Made by a program: the position numbers and the translations under genes
Notes under the pieces: model-generated
Told to the model about the DNA's origin: nothing
The model's database searches: none
What the model saw: only the letters and a program-made list of their open reading frames with translations
Shown here: positions 46,901 to 55,763 of the stretch, piece by piece
How positions within the stretch are numbered: the stretch's first letter is position 1
Layout: each line of letters starts with the position of its first letter
Source: Rhizobium sp. Root483D2
GTDB taxonomy: Bacteria; Pseudomonadota; Alphaproteobacteria; Rhizobiales; Rhizobiaceae
Reading direction: 5' to 3'
Length of the DNA stretch: 64,000 bases
Assembly: GCF_001426685.1 (NCBI RefSeq)
Contig: NZ_LMFB01000008.1
Location: 105,458 to 169,457 of the forward strand

Positions 46901-47560
46901 ATGCAAGGTCTCGATTTCAGCGTCGTCACGCCCTATACCGACATCCTGCTTTTGGGCGTGTGGTGGACGGTGGTCCTGACGGTGACCGGAGCCGTCATCA
47001 GCTTTTTCTTCGGCATCTTCTTTGCCGTTGCCGTGCTCTATGCGCCGAAGGTGATTGCCTATCCGATCCGCTTTTTCATGTGGCTGTTCATGGGAACGCC
47101 GCTGCTGTTGCAGCTGTTCCTGATCTATTTCGGGCTCGCGCAGATCGGCATCAATGTTCCGGCACTGGCAGCCGGGATCATTGGCCTTGGACTGCATTTC
47201 GCCGTCTACAATGCCGATGTCATGCGCGCCGGTATCGTCTCGGTCGATGTCGGGCAGACGGAAGGGGCGCGCAGTATCGGTTTTGGCCGGTTCCAGACGC
47301 TGCGTTACGTCGTCATTCCGCAAGCCGTGCGCAACACCCTGCCCTCCATCGGGAACAATCTGATCGTGCTTTTGAAGGAATCGTCGCTGGTCTCGATCAT
47401 CGGCATTGCCGAACTCGTGCACTCGGCGCAGCTGGCGATCAGCGAAACGTTCCGGCCATTCGAATTCTACATCACGGTGGCCGCACTCTATTACATACTC
47501 AATCTCGTCCTTGAAACCGGTTTGCGGCAGGTCGAAAAACAAGTGGAGGTATCCCGATGA
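46901..47560 (+). CDS. Polar amino acid ABC transporter permease 2
   Basis: 219 residues, GGGAGG six bases upstream. Contains [20 protein letters not shown] and the EAA loop [20 protein letters not shown], homologous to the first permease gene 12 bp upstream. Overlaps the ATPase gene by four bases (ATGA). Confidence 0.92.
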   Translation: MQGLDFSVVTPYTDILLLGVWWTVVLTVTGAVISFFFGIFFAVAVLYAPKVIAYPIRFFMWLFMGTPLLLQLFLIYFGLAQIGINVPALAAGIIGLGLHFAVYNADVMRAGIVSVDVGQTEGARSIGFGRFQTLRYVVIPQAVRNTLPSIGNNLIVLLKESSLVSIIGIAELVHSAQLAISETFRPFEFYITVAALYYILNLVLETGLRQVEKQVEVSR

Positions 47561-48321
47561 CCGTCCAGCGGCCCATGGTCGAGGTAAAGGGCGCCCGCAA
47601 GGCCTATGGTGCGCTCGAAGTTCTCAAGGGGATCGATCTCTCCGTCACGCGTGGCCAGATCGTCGCCATTATCGGCCCCAGCGGCTCTGGCAAGAGCACG
47701 CTTCTGCGCTCCATCAACCATCTCGAAACGCTGAATGGCGGCGAGATCTGGCTTGACGGCGTCCAGGTGAACCAGCCTCTGCGGGGCGCGGCGTTCGAAC
47801 GCCATATCAACGCGGTGCGCCAGCAGATGGGCATGGTGTTCCAGCACTTCAATCTGTTTCCGCATCTGACCGTACTCGAAAACATCACCATGGGTCCGGT
47901 CATTCTCAAGGGCATGGCCAAGAAGGCTGCCCGCGAACTGGCGGTCGAACTCCTGTCGAAGGTGGGGCTTGCCGAGAAGGTCGATGCCTATCCGTCGCGG
48001 CTGTCGGGGGGGCAGAAACAGCGCGTGGCTATTGCGCGCGCGCTTGCCATGCAGCCAAAGGTCATGCTGTTCGACGAAGCGACATCAGCGCTCGACCCGG
48101 AACTGGTCGATGAGGTCAATGCCGTCATGAAGCAGCTGGCTGCGGAGCATATGACCATGCTGATCGTTACCCATGAAATGCGCTTTGCCGTCGAAGTTGC
48201 CGACCGCGTGCTGTTCATGGATGGCGGCGTGGTCGTCGAGGAAGGACCGCCCAGCGACATTTTTCGCGCGCCTACGCAGGAACGGACGCGCGCCTTCCTG
48301 AAGAAATATCTTGCTGCCTGA
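47557..48321 (+). CDS. Polar amino acid ABC transporter ATP-binding protein
   Basis: 254 residues. Walker [16 protein letters not shown], signature [16 protein letters not shown], Walker [15 protein letters not shown], and the switch histidine in [11 protein letters not shown]. GlnQ/HisP type. Final gene of the transporter operon; a hairpin follows 11 bp after the stop. Confidence 0.94.
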   Translation: MTVQRPMVEVKGARKAYGALEVLKGIDLSVTRGQIVAIIGPSGSGKSTLLRSINHLETLNGGEIWLDGVQVNQPLRGAAFERHINAVRQQMGMVFQHFNLFPHLTVLENITMGPVILKGMAKKAARELAVELLSKVGLAEKVDAYPSRLSGGQKQRVAIARALAMQPKVMLFDEATSALDPELVDEVNAVMKQLAAEHMTMLIVTHEMRFAVEVADRVLFMDGGVVVEEGPPSDIFRAPTQERTRAFLKKYLAA

Positions 48322-48633
48322 ATGAGACGATCCGTTATGCCGGGCACTGCGTTTCCGGCATAACGCCCAATGCCGGATGGGCGCGCTCGGTTATGCACGC
48401 GCGCGGACGCAGACGCGTCCATCGCCTCTGCAAATGGCGTTGCCATTGAGTTGTCGCCGCCCCTTCCCCAAAGCCCAATCTCTGATCCGCTGACATCGCA
48501 AGGTGCGGCGCGGTGTGCCTTGCTGGGCGCCGTGCGGCCGCAATCCTAACTTCGCCGCTGCGATGGAAACAGCGCATTTGACTTTTGTCAGCACTGATGA
48601 CTATTGTCTAATTCGGCGATTGAAGGAGACATG
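48322..48633. other. 312-bp intergenic region with a hairpin
   Basis: Starts with a perfect 11-bp inverted repeat CGTTATGCCGG (48333-48343) / CCGGCATAACG (48355-48365), loop 11 bases, with no T run; it may end or stabilise the transporter transcript. The remainder up to 48577 shows no gene I can support. The promoter region of the SorC-type gene occupies the last 60 bases. Confidence 0.5.
48578..48608 (+). promoter_or_regulatory. Promoter and candidate autoregulatory operator of the SorC-type gene
   Basis: TTGACT (48578-48583) and TATTGT (48602-48607) form a possible promoter with an 18-bp spacer. Two near-identical decamers, GACTTTTGTC (48580-48589) and GACTATTGTC (48599-48608), repeat with a 19-bp period and each is an imperfect palindrome (GAC-N4-GTC), as expected for an operator covering the promoter. 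Confidence 0.45.
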
Positions 48634-49599
48634 ATGCCCATCCGGTCCACTGATCAGATTCTGCACAAGGCGGCATGGCTCTACTATACCCACGGACTTC
48701 GGCAGGATGAAGTGGCGCAGCGCCTCAATATTTCCCGTGCATCCGTCGCCACCTATCTGAGGCGCGCCCGGGAGACCGGGATCGTCAATATCGCCACATC
48801 GACACAGCTGTTTGCCGACGACATCCTGGCGCGCCAGCTGGAGGATGCGCTGGGCCTCACCTCGGTGTGGATCGTGCCGGAAGACCGCCGGGCGATGGAT
48901 CCGACGGCGGAAATGCCGGTGGTCGCAGCGGCAGTCTTTCTGGAATTGATCAACAAGGGCGACCGTGTCGGCGTTGCCTGGGGACGCACGGTCTATCATC
49001 TCGCCGACGTCATGCCCTATGCCGACCTGCAGGGCGTCACCGTGGTGCAATTGTGCGGAAATCTCGGAGCGCCATATTCCTACCGGCCCGACCAATGCAC
49101 CACGGAAATCGCCCGGCGCCTGAACGCCGAGGGTATCAATGTCTACGCGCCGTTGGTACTCAGTTCCGAAGAACTGGCTGCCGCCTTGCGCGCCGAACCG
49201 GTCATTCGCGAGCAGATGGCGACCATCTCCGATTGTCAGCTGGCGCTGTATTCCGTCGGCGGCATCGAGGACGACAGCCATCTGGTGAAATGCGGGGCAC
49301 TGACGGCGCAGGAAATGCATGCACTGGGGGAAACGGGCGCTGCAGGCGTCATTGCCGGCCAGATCATCGATCATGATGGGCAGTGGCTGGACTGCGCGCA
49401 CAACCGCCGTTGCATTTCCGCCGATCTCGATTCCATTCGCGCGATCGGCAAGCGCATGATGGTGATCCAGGAAGATAGTAAGTTTGAACCGCTCGTGGCC
49501 GCGATCAAGGGCGGTTTTGCCTCGCATCTGGTGGTGACCACCTCAATGGCCCGGCGGCTTCTGGAGCGCTGGAGCACCGGCGGCCGGAGCACCTCATAA
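48634..49599 (+). CDS. SorC/DeoR-family sugar-responsive regulator
   Basis: 321 residues from ATG 48634, which has AAGGAG five bases upstream (ATG 48631 and TTG 48604 are alternatives). N-terminal helix-turn-helix GLRQDEVAQRLNISRASVAT, then the SorC sugar-binding domain (VAWGRTVYHLADVMPYADLQ, VVQLCGNLGAP, GAAGVIAGQIIDHDG). Such proteins bind phosphorylated sugars. It heads the aldolase gene and lies in the same cluster as the ribose-type transporter and mtnKA, so a pentose 1-phosphate derivative is a natural effector. Confidence 0.9.
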   Translation: MPIRSTDQILHKAAWLYYTHGLRQDEVAQRLNISRASVATYLRRARETGIVNIATSTQLFADDILARQLEDALGLTSVWIVPEDRRAMDPTAEMPVVAAAVFLELINKGDRVGVAWGRTVYHLADVMPYADLQGVTVVQLCGNLGAPYSYRPDQCTTEIARRLNAEGINVYAPLVLSSEELAAALRAEPVIREQMATISDCQLALYSVGGIEDDSHLVKCGALTAQEMHALGETGAAGVIAGQIIDHDGQWLDCAHNRRCISADLDSIRAIGKRMMVIQEDSKFEPLVAAIKGGFASHLVVTTSMARRLLERWSTGGRSTS

Positions 49600-49668
49600 T
49601 TCCCAGTCCCATCTGATCCACCCGGCAAAGACCGGGTCTCAAAAACCTGCCCAAGGGAGGAGCAAACA

Positions 49669-51723
49669 ATGAAAAATCTCTGGAGCGATACCGACGCCGA
49701 GGCGATGGTCTCAACCTATGCCGCAAAAGGTATCAACCGCGATCTGGCATTGCGTACCTATACGACGCGTCTGCTCGGCGGCGATCCACGGCTGGTGCTG
49801 CATGGCGGCGGCAACACTTCGGTGAAAACAACCGTCAGCGATCTCGTCGGCGACGAATGGGATGTGCTCTGCGTCAAGGGCAGCGGCTGGGACATGGGGA
49901 TCATCGAGCCGGCCGGCCTTCCCGCCGTCAAGATCGCACCGCTGTTGAAAGCCCGCAAGCTCACCAAGCTTTCCGACGAGGACATGGTGACGCTGCAGCG
50001 CGCCAACCTGATCGACCCGGCTTCGCCCAACCCGTCCGTCGAGGCGCTGCTGCACGCTTTCATTCCGCACAAGTTCGTCGATCACACCCATTCGACCGGC
50101 GTTCTGGCGATTGCCGACCTTGAGGACAGCATGGAGGTCAGCGCAAAGGTGTTCGGACCGAAAATGGGGCTGGTGCCCTATGTGATGCCTGGCTTTGATC
50201 TTGCCAAGCTCGCATCCGAAGTCTTCGATCGGGACCCGACGGTGGATGGCCTCATTCTCGACAAGCACGGTATCTTCACCTTCGGCGCCACCGCCAAGGA
50301 AGCCTATGACCGGATGATCCACTATGTGACGCTGGCCGAGGACTACGTGGTGAAAAATGGCCGCAACCCTTTCACGCCGGCAGCCCTGCCCGCAGATCTC
50401 GCCAAGCCAAACGATATTACCGCCATGCTGCGCGGTGCGGTTGCCGTCTCAAGGGGCGAGGGCCGCTACGATCGCATGATCGCCGAGTTCCGCACCTCGC
50501 CGGCAATCCTCGATTTCGTCAACGCTGCCGAAGTCGAAGACATGGCGTCGCGGGGCGTTTCGACGCCGGATCTGTCGATCCGCATCAAGACCGGGCCGAT
50601 GGTGCTCCCTGCACCCGATGCCAACGATCTCGATGGATACAAATCTGTTATTGCGGCCCGTGTCGCCACGTTTGTAGAGAACTACACCCGCTATTTCGAG
50701 GCAAATGACGCACGCGACGACGTCAAGCGCATCATGCTGGACCCGATGCCGCGTTTGACGCTGGTGCCGGGGCTCGGCATGTTCGGCCATGGCCGCACCC
50801 TGAAAGATGCGAAGATCGCTGCGGATGTTGGAGAAATGTGGATCGAGGCGGCCCGCGATGCCGAATCCATCGGCCGGTTCCAGCCGGTCAGCAAGCCCGA
50901 TCTGTTCGATCTTGAATATTGGTCGCTGGAACAGGCAAAGCTTGCCGGCGCCAAGGCCAAACCGTTCACCGGGCAGGTTGCAGTTGTCACCGGCGGTGCC
51001 GGTGCGATCGGCGCTGCCACCGCCAAGGCTTTTGCCCGTGACGGCGCGCATGTAGTCGTGCTCGATCTCGACGGCGGCAAGGCGGCGGAGGTGGCAAAGT
51101 CGATCGGCAACCAGTCCATTGGCCTTGCCTGTGACGTCACCGATCCTGCCTCGGTGCGCGCAGCCTTCGATGCCGCCCTCACCACCTATGGCGGCGTCGA
51201 TATCGTCGTCTCCAATGCGGGTGCCGCCTGGGAGAGCCCGATTGCAACCATGGACGATGCGCTGTTGCGCAGGAGTTTCGAACTCAATTTCTTTTCGCAT
51301 CAGAGCGTGGCGCAGAACGCGGTGCGGATCATGAAGGAGCAAGCCACCGGCGGTGTTTTGCTGTTCAACGCCAGCAAGCAGGCGGTCAATCCCGGCGCCA
51401 ATTTCGGCGCCTACGGCCTGCCCAAGGCCGCCGCCCTGTTCCTGTCGCGCCAATATGCGCTGGAACACGGCAAGGATGGCATTCGCTCGAACGCCGTCAA
51501 TGCCGATCGCATCCGCTCGGGCCTTCTCAACGACGAGATGATCGCAAACCGTTCGGCCGCACGCGGCCTGTCGGTCAAGGACTATATGGGCGGCAATCTG
51601 CTGGGCCTCGAGGTGACAGCCGACGATGTTGCCCAGGCCTTCGTGCACCATGCCCTGGCCGAGCGCACCACCGCCGATGTGACCACCGTCGATGGCGGAA
51701 ATATCGCCGCAGCGATGCGGTAA
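49669..51723 (+). CDS. Bifunctional class II aldolase / short-chain dehydrogenase
   Basis: 684 residues with two domains. Residues 1 to about 400 are a class II sugar-phosphate aldolase: RLVLHGGGNTSVKT, KGSGWDMGIIEPAGLPAVKI, HTHSTGVLAIADLEDS and DKHGIFTFGATAKEAYDRM. Residues about 435-684 are a short-chain dehydrogenase: VAVVTGGAGAIGAATAKAFA, VVSNAGAAWESP and YGLPKAAALFLSRQYALEHG. The architecture matches rhamnulose-1-phosphate aldolase/lactaldehyde dehydrogenase fusions, but no rhamnose genes are near. With MtnK and MtnA it would split 5-substituted ribulose 1-phosphate into dihydroxyacetone phosphate and an aldehyde that the second domain oxidises or reduces; substrate inferred. Confidence 0.88.
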   Translation: MKNLWSDTDAEAMVSTYAAKGINRDLALRTYTTRLLGGDPRLVLHGGGNTSVKTTVSDLVGDEWDVLCVKGSGWDMGIIEPAGLPAVKIAPLLKARKLTKLSDEDMVTLQRANLIDPASPNPSVEALLHAFIPHKFVDHTHSTGVLAIADLEDSMEVSAKVFGPKMGLVPYVMPGFDLAKLASEVFDRDPTVDGLILDKHGIFTFGATAKEAYDRMIHYVTLAEDYVVKNGRNPFTPAALPADLAKPNDITAMLRGAVAVSRGEGRYDRMIAEFRTSPAILDFVNAAEVEDMASRGVSTPDLSIRIKTGPMVLPAPDANDLDGYKSVIAARVATFVENYTRYFEANDARDDVKRIMLDPMPRLTLVPGLGMFGHGRTLKDAKIAADVGEMWIEAARDAESIGRFQPVSKPDLFDLEYWSLEQAKLAGAKAKPFTGQVAVVTGGAGAIGAATAKAFARDGAHVVVLDLDGGKAAEVAKSIGNQSIGLACDVTDPASVRAAFDAALTTYGGVDIVVSNAGAAWESPIATMDDALLRRSFELNFFSHQSVAQNAVRIMKEQATGGVLLFNASKQAVNPGANFGAYGLPKAAALFLSRQYALEHGKDGIRSNAVNADRIRSGLLNDEMIANRSAARGLSVKDYMGGNLLGLEVTADDVAQAFVHHALAERTTADVTTVDGGNIAAAMR

Positions 51724-51751
51724 GAATTAAAAGCACAAGGCGCTAACACTG

Positions 51752-51790
51752 AAAGCCGCTGGAAGCTTAACGCGTCCAGCGGCTTTTTAA
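51752..51790 (+). terminator. Rho-independent terminator of the aldolase gene
   Basis: Stem AAAGCCGCTGGA / TCCAGCGGCTTT with an 11-base loop, ending in a run of five T. Lies 29 bp after the stop. Confidence 0.88.
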
Positions 51791-51834
51791 TTCGAGATGA
51801 CAAACTAACCGCCATTGAGCGCATGTACGTCAAC

Positions 51835-51858
51835 AAAAAAGAGCGGCCCGGAGGCCGC
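51835..51858 (-). terminator. Terminator of the ribose-type transporter operon
   Basis: On the minus strand the stem GCGGCC-TCCG-GGCCGC is followed by CTC and six T. It lies 25 bp after the binding-protein stop and faces the plus-strand terminator. Confidence 0.75.
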
Positions 51859-51883
51859 CCGAAGTTTCCACGGGGGGTGTGGA

Positions 51884-52936
51884 TTACTTGGTGTTGGGGT
51901 TCGGCATCCAGGCCGGCATGGCGACATCGGCATGGGCGAATTGCGGCAGCTTGGCGCCGAGCTCTTCCATGTTTTTGATGTCGTTGTCGTTGAGGTCCTT
52001 CTGGGTGATCAGCGTCGGCGGGACGATGACGTTGTGGCCCGGATCTTCGCCTGCCAGCATCATGGCGAGTGTGCGCACCGACACCTGGCCGACGACGGCC
52101 GGATTGGTGGCGGCCGTTGCAGCCCAGGCACTGTCCGGCTCGCGCATCGCGGCGATATCCGAGGTCGAAATATCGGCCGAGTAGATCTTGACGCTGGACG
52201 ACATGCCGGCTTCATCGACGGCGATCTTCACGCCCTTGGCGAATTCATCGTAGGGCGCAAACATGACGGTGATGTCCGGATTGGCCGAGATGACCGAGCG
52301 TGCCTGGTTGGCGACGGAATTGGCGATCGGGTTGTCCATGGTGCCGAACATCGCGGCTTCATTGATGCCCGAATATTTCTTCTTGAATTCCTTCCAGGTC
52401 TCGTCGCGGCGGTCGAGCGGCGCGATGCCGGCGACGTAGACGTAACCGGCCTTCCAGCTTTCGCCATTGTCCTTGATCGCCTGTTCCAGCGCCAGGCGGG
52501 CGAGATCGCGGTCGGACTGTTCGACCTGCGGGATCTTGTCGTTCTCGACATTGACGTCGAAGGCAACGACCTTGATGCCAGCATCAACCGCACGCTTTGC
52601 CGCTTCTTTCATTGATTCCGTCAGGCCGTGCTGGATGATGATGCCCTGAACGCCAAGCGCGATGGCCTGATCGACCATGTCGGCCTGCAAGGCGGCGTCC
52701 TGGCGGCTGTCGAGCACGCGAAGATCGACGCCGAGCGCCTTGGCCTGCGATTCCACGCCCGACAGATAGGACTGGAAGAAATCGCCGGTCGACAGGTAGC
52801 GTACCAGCGCGATCTTCACGTCGCCGGGCTTATCGAACGGTGCCGGCATATCCGTGGCAAACGACACGCCTCCCAGCGTCGTTGCAGCCAGCATTCCAAG
52901 CGCGAGCTTTGAAAAAGTTCTCCGCGTAAACGTCAT
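51884..52936 (-). CDS. Sugar ABC transporter substrate-binding protein (RbsB type)
   Basis: 350 residues from ATG 52936, with GGAGGAG six bases upstream. The signal begins MTFTRRTFSKLALGMLAATT, with a twin arginine that may allow Tat export. Periplasmic binding protein type 1 features: VDQAIALGVQGIIIQHGLTE, AGIKVVAFDVNVEND and VMFAPYDEFAKGVKIAVDEA. Last gene of a minus-strand ATPase, permease, binder operon. Ribose-type folds bind pentoses and analogues; the linked mtnKA genes suggest methylthioribose or 5-deoxyribose. Confidence 0.9.
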   Translation of the reverse strand: MTFTRRTFSKLALGMLAATTLGGVSFATDMPAPFDKPGDVKIALVRYLSTGDFFQSYLSGVESQAKALGVDLRVLDSRQDAALQADMVDQAIALGVQGIIIQHGLTESMKEAAKRAVDAGIKVVAFDVNVENDKIPQVEQSDRDLARLALEQAIKDNGESWKAGYVYVAGIAPLDRRDETWKEFKKKYSGINEAAMFGTMDNPIANSVANQARSVISANPDITVMFAPYDEFAKGVKIAVDEAGMSSSVKIYSADISTSDIAAMREPDSAWAATAATNPAVVGQVSVRTLAMMLAGEDPGHNVIVPPTLITQKDLNDNDIKNMEELGAKLPQFAHADVAMPAWMPNPNTK

Positions 52937-52999
52937 AAGGGTCTCCTCCACATTAGACTTGTTGTTTGATTTGCAGTCCCGCACGGAGCTTTGCGCTCC

Positions 53000-54058
53000 C
53001 TAGCGTTTGCCCCTCCTGGAGAGCGCAAAGGTGAACACCAGGGCGATGACGAGCACGAAGCCCTTGACGAAATCCTGGGTGTAATAGGGTGCGTTCATCA
53101 TTGTCAGCCCCTGCAACAGCACGCCGACGAACAGGGCGCCGATGGCGGTGCCGAACGCGTTCGGCTTGGCTGCACCCAGCACGGCAAAGCCGATCAGGGC
53201 GGCGGCGACGGAATCCAGCAGAAGATTGTTGCCCGATGCGATATCGCCGCGCCCGAGCCGGGCGGCCAAAAGAATGCCGCCGATCGAGGCGAAGACGCCG
53301 GAAATGATGTAGGCCCAGATCTTGTAGGCATTAACCGGCGCGCCCGCGAGCCCCGCAGCCCGCTCGTTCGAGCCGACCGCATACATCATCCGGCCGAAGC
53401 GGGTATATTCCAGGAAGAACCAGATGAGGATGGCGAGCACGATCAGCACCACGACCGAGACCGGCACCAGATTGGGCAGTACGAGATCGAAACGGTGACG
53501 GCCAAGCGCGAGGAAGGCGGGGCTGAACGTGCCGGTGGCGGTCGAACCGTCCGGCATGCTCATGCCGGTGGCAATCGAGCGGCCTTCGGTGGGGATACGC
53601 TGCAAACCGACCAGAAGGAACATCATGCCGAGCGTCGCCAGGAGGTCCGGCACCCGCATATAGACGATCAGGAAGCCGTTGATCAGCCCGACGATAACGC
53701 CGATGGCCAGGCAGACGAGCGTTGCCGTCAGCGCGTCTCCACCCATCACCACCATCACATAGGAGGACGCCATCATGGCTGTCGTTGCCACCGACCCGAT
53801 CGACAGATCAAAGCCGCCGACCACCAGTGTCGCGGTGACCCCGAGTGCCAGAATGCCGGTGATCGATACCGACTGGAAGATGAAGACCGCGCTCTGCGGC
53901 GAGGCAAAGCCGCTGGTCATAATGCAGAAATACACGATCATGCCGAAGAGCAGCGTGATGAAGCCGTATTTGATGGCGAGTTCGCGCGGTGTCAGCGCTG
54001 CGGCCGCCGGTGCTGCCTTGTGGGTGGAGGGGTTGGCGGTCGTCTGTTCAATGCTCAT
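53000..54058 (-). CDS. Sugar ABC transporter permease (RbsC type)
   Basis: 352 residues from ATG 54058, one base after the ATPase stop. An in-frame upstream ATG lies inside the ATPase gene and is not used. Around ten membrane spans; branched-chain/ribose permease features TATLVVGGFDLSIGSVATTA, RVPDLLATLGMMFLLVGLQR and AVGSNERAAGLAGAPVNAYK. Forms the channel for the ATPase and binder of the same operon. Confidence 0.92.
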   Translation of the reverse strand: MSIEQTTANPSTHKAAPAAAALTPRELAIKYGFITLLFGMIVYFCIMTSGFASPQSAVFIFQSVSITGILALGVTATLVVGGFDLSIGSVATTAMMASSYVMVVMGGDALTATLVCLAIGVIVGLINGFLIVYMRVPDLLATLGMMFLLVGLQRIPTEGRSIATGMSMPDGSTATGTFSPAFLALGRHRFDLVLPNLVPVSVVVLIVLAILIWFFLEYTRFGRMMYAVGSNERAAGLAGAPVNAYKIWAYIISGVFASIGGILLAARLGRGDIASGNNLLLDSVAAALIGFAVLGAAKPNAFGTAIGALFVGVLLQGLTMMNAPYYTQDFVKGFVLVIALVFTFALSRRGKR

Positions 54059-54059
54059 G

Positions 54060-55568
54060 TCAAAGTACCATTTCGTGGTGGCCGGCAATTTCGGCCAGAA
54101 GTCTGTCGACATTGATGCCGGCGTTGCGGTGCTCTCCGACCAGCGTATGTTCCGACATCACCAGAATGCGGTCGGCGATCTCGAAGGCTTCATCCAGCTC
54201 GGTGAGAAATACGATCGTTGCGCGCCCCGATGCAGACGCCCGCAGTTTTGCGGCAATATCCCGGCGTGCGGAAATATCGACACCCTGGAACGGCTCGTCG
54301 AGGATCAGCAGGCGTGACGCCTGGCTCAGCCAGCGGCCAACCATGACCTTCTGCTGGTTGCCGCCCGAAAGCGTGTTCATCTCGTCGCGTTCGGTCCGGC
54401 AGACGATACCAAGCGCTGAAATCTGCTGGCGCGCCTGTGCCCGCTCGGCCCGGCGGTTGGAAATGCCGAAATTCGAGATGCGTTTGAGGAACGGCAGGCT
54501 GACATTCTCGTAGATGTTGAAATCCGGAACGATGCCGCTGTCGCCGCGATCCTTGGCGACCAGGAAGACGCCCTGATCGATCGCCGCCCGCGTGGCTTTT
54601 GGCGCGTAGGCGCGGCTATCCAGCATCATTGATCCGGATACCGGAGTGCGGGCGCCGAACAGGGTTTCGGCGAGCGCCGTCTTGCCGACGCCGACAAGGC
54701 CGGTGATCGCCACCACTTCGCCATCGCCCAGCGTCAACGAAAACGGCTTTGCACCTCGCGCGATCGTCAGGTTTTCCGCTGTGAAGACCGGGGCGGTACC
54801 ATCACGCACGACGATGTTGCTCAGACTGATCTTCTGGCCGAGCATGGCATTGACGGCACCCTCGTAATCGAGTGTCTCGCCTTCAAACAGCCCGGCAATG
54901 CGGCCGTCTCGCAGGGAGACGATGCTGTCGGCAAGCCGGCGGATATCGGACATGCGGTGGGAAATGTAAAGGATAGCAACACCACGGGCGCGCAGCCGGT
55001 CGACAAGCTCGAACAGCCGGTCTGCCTCAGCGCTCGACAGCGACGAGGTCGGCTCGTCCAGAATGAGGACCTTCGGTTCATGCGCCATGGCGCGGGCAAT
55101 CGACACCATCTGCCGGTCGGCCAACGAGAGATCGGCGACTGTGGCGTTGAGATCGATGGCAAGCCCCATGCGGTCGGCAACGGCCTGGGCTTCGCGCCGG
55201 ACGCGGCGGGGATTGAAAATCAGGTGGGCGCCGCGGCCATTCAGACGGTCGAGCGTCAGGTTGGTCGCCACATCAAGATCGGCGACGACACCGTCATTGA
55301 TGTTTTGGTGCACGGTGACGACGCCGGCGCGGATCGCATCGGCGGGCGTGGCCGGCGCGTAAGGCTCGCCTGCAAGCGTGATCGTGCCCGCGTCGCGTCC
55401 ATAGACGCCGCTGACGATCCGCACCAATGTCGATTTTCCGGCTCCGTTGGCGCCCATCAGCACCGTGACGGCCCCCGCACGCAAATCCAGATCGACACCA
55501 CCCAGAACCTGGATGGGACCGAACGATTTGCGCAGACCCTCAATACGGAAAACGTGTTCCTGTATCAT
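54060..55568 (-). CDS. Sugar ABC transporter ATP-binding protein (RbsA type, double domain)
   Basis: 502 residues from ATG 55568, with GGGAGGAG a few bases upstream. Two nucleotide-binding domains: first with VLMGANGAGKSTLVRI, VLILDEPTSSL; second with ITGLVGVGKTALAETLFGAR, LSGGNQQKVMVGRWL and LLILDEPFQGVDIS. The second Walker A (GLVGVGKT) is degenerate as usual in RbsA. First gene of the transporter operon, divergent from mtnK across a 27-bp palindrome. Confidence 0.93.
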   Translation of the reverse strand: MIQEHVFRIEGLRKSFGPIQVLGGVDLDLRAGAVTVLMGANGAGKSTLVRIVSGVYGRDAGTITLAGEPYAPATPADAIRAGVVTVHQNINDGVVADLDVATNLTLDRLNGRGAHLIFNPRRVRREAQAVADRMGLAIDLNATVADLSLADRQMVSIARAMAHEPKVLILDEPTSSLSSAEADRLFELVDRLRARGVAILYISHRMSDIRRLADSIVSLRDGRIAGLFEGETLDYEGAVNAMLGQKISLSNIVVRDGTAPVFTAENLTIARGAKPFSLTLGDGEVVAITGLVGVGKTALAETLFGARTPVSGSMMLDSRAYAPKATRAAIDQGVFLVAKDRGDSGIVPDFNIYENVSLPFLKRISNFGISNRRAERAQARQQISALGIVCRTERDEMNTLSGGNQQKVMVGRWLSQASRLLILDEPFQGVDISARRDIAAKLRASASGRATIVFLTELDEAFEIADRILVMSEHTLVGEHRNAGINVDRLLAEIAGHHEMVL

Positions 55569-55606
55569 CTGCTCCTCCCTGAAGATCAGGTTAGGCTGCC
55601 ATCTAA

Positions 55607-55633
55607 TCAAATGTCAAGCCCATTGACATTTGA
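55607..55633. promoter_or_regulatory. Perfect 27-bp palindrome between the transporter and mtnK operons
   Basis: Arms TCAAATGTCAA and TTGACATTTGA with the spacer GCCCA. Each arm carries a TTGACA hexamer pointing outward, so it overlaps likely -35 elements of both divergent promoters; on the minus strand TAACCT (55593-55588) stands 18 bp downstream as a possible -10. A regulator bound here, probably the SorC-type protein, would control both operons. Confidence 0.75.
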
Positions 55634-55763
55634 CAGAATGGTGGCTTACCAAAAGAGAAAGAACGGCGGGAACGCGTGTGGAGACGCAGTCGCGCCGGGA
55701 GCGGAACGAGAAGAATGCCGGGGTTTTTCGCCTGGCGCGCCGCTCTGCTGGTGAGGAGGAATG

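Noticed and set aside
49620..49637. Hairpin ACCCGG-CAAAGA-CCGGGT between the SorC-type gene and the aldolase gene
   Set aside because: Only six base pairs and no T run on the plus strand; not convincing as a terminator or riboswitch.
49669..51723. Assignment as rhamnose catabolic gene rhaD
   Set aside because: Domain order fits, but no rhamnose isomerase, kinase, mutarotase or DeoR-type RhaR is nearby; context points to methylthioribose or deoxypentose.
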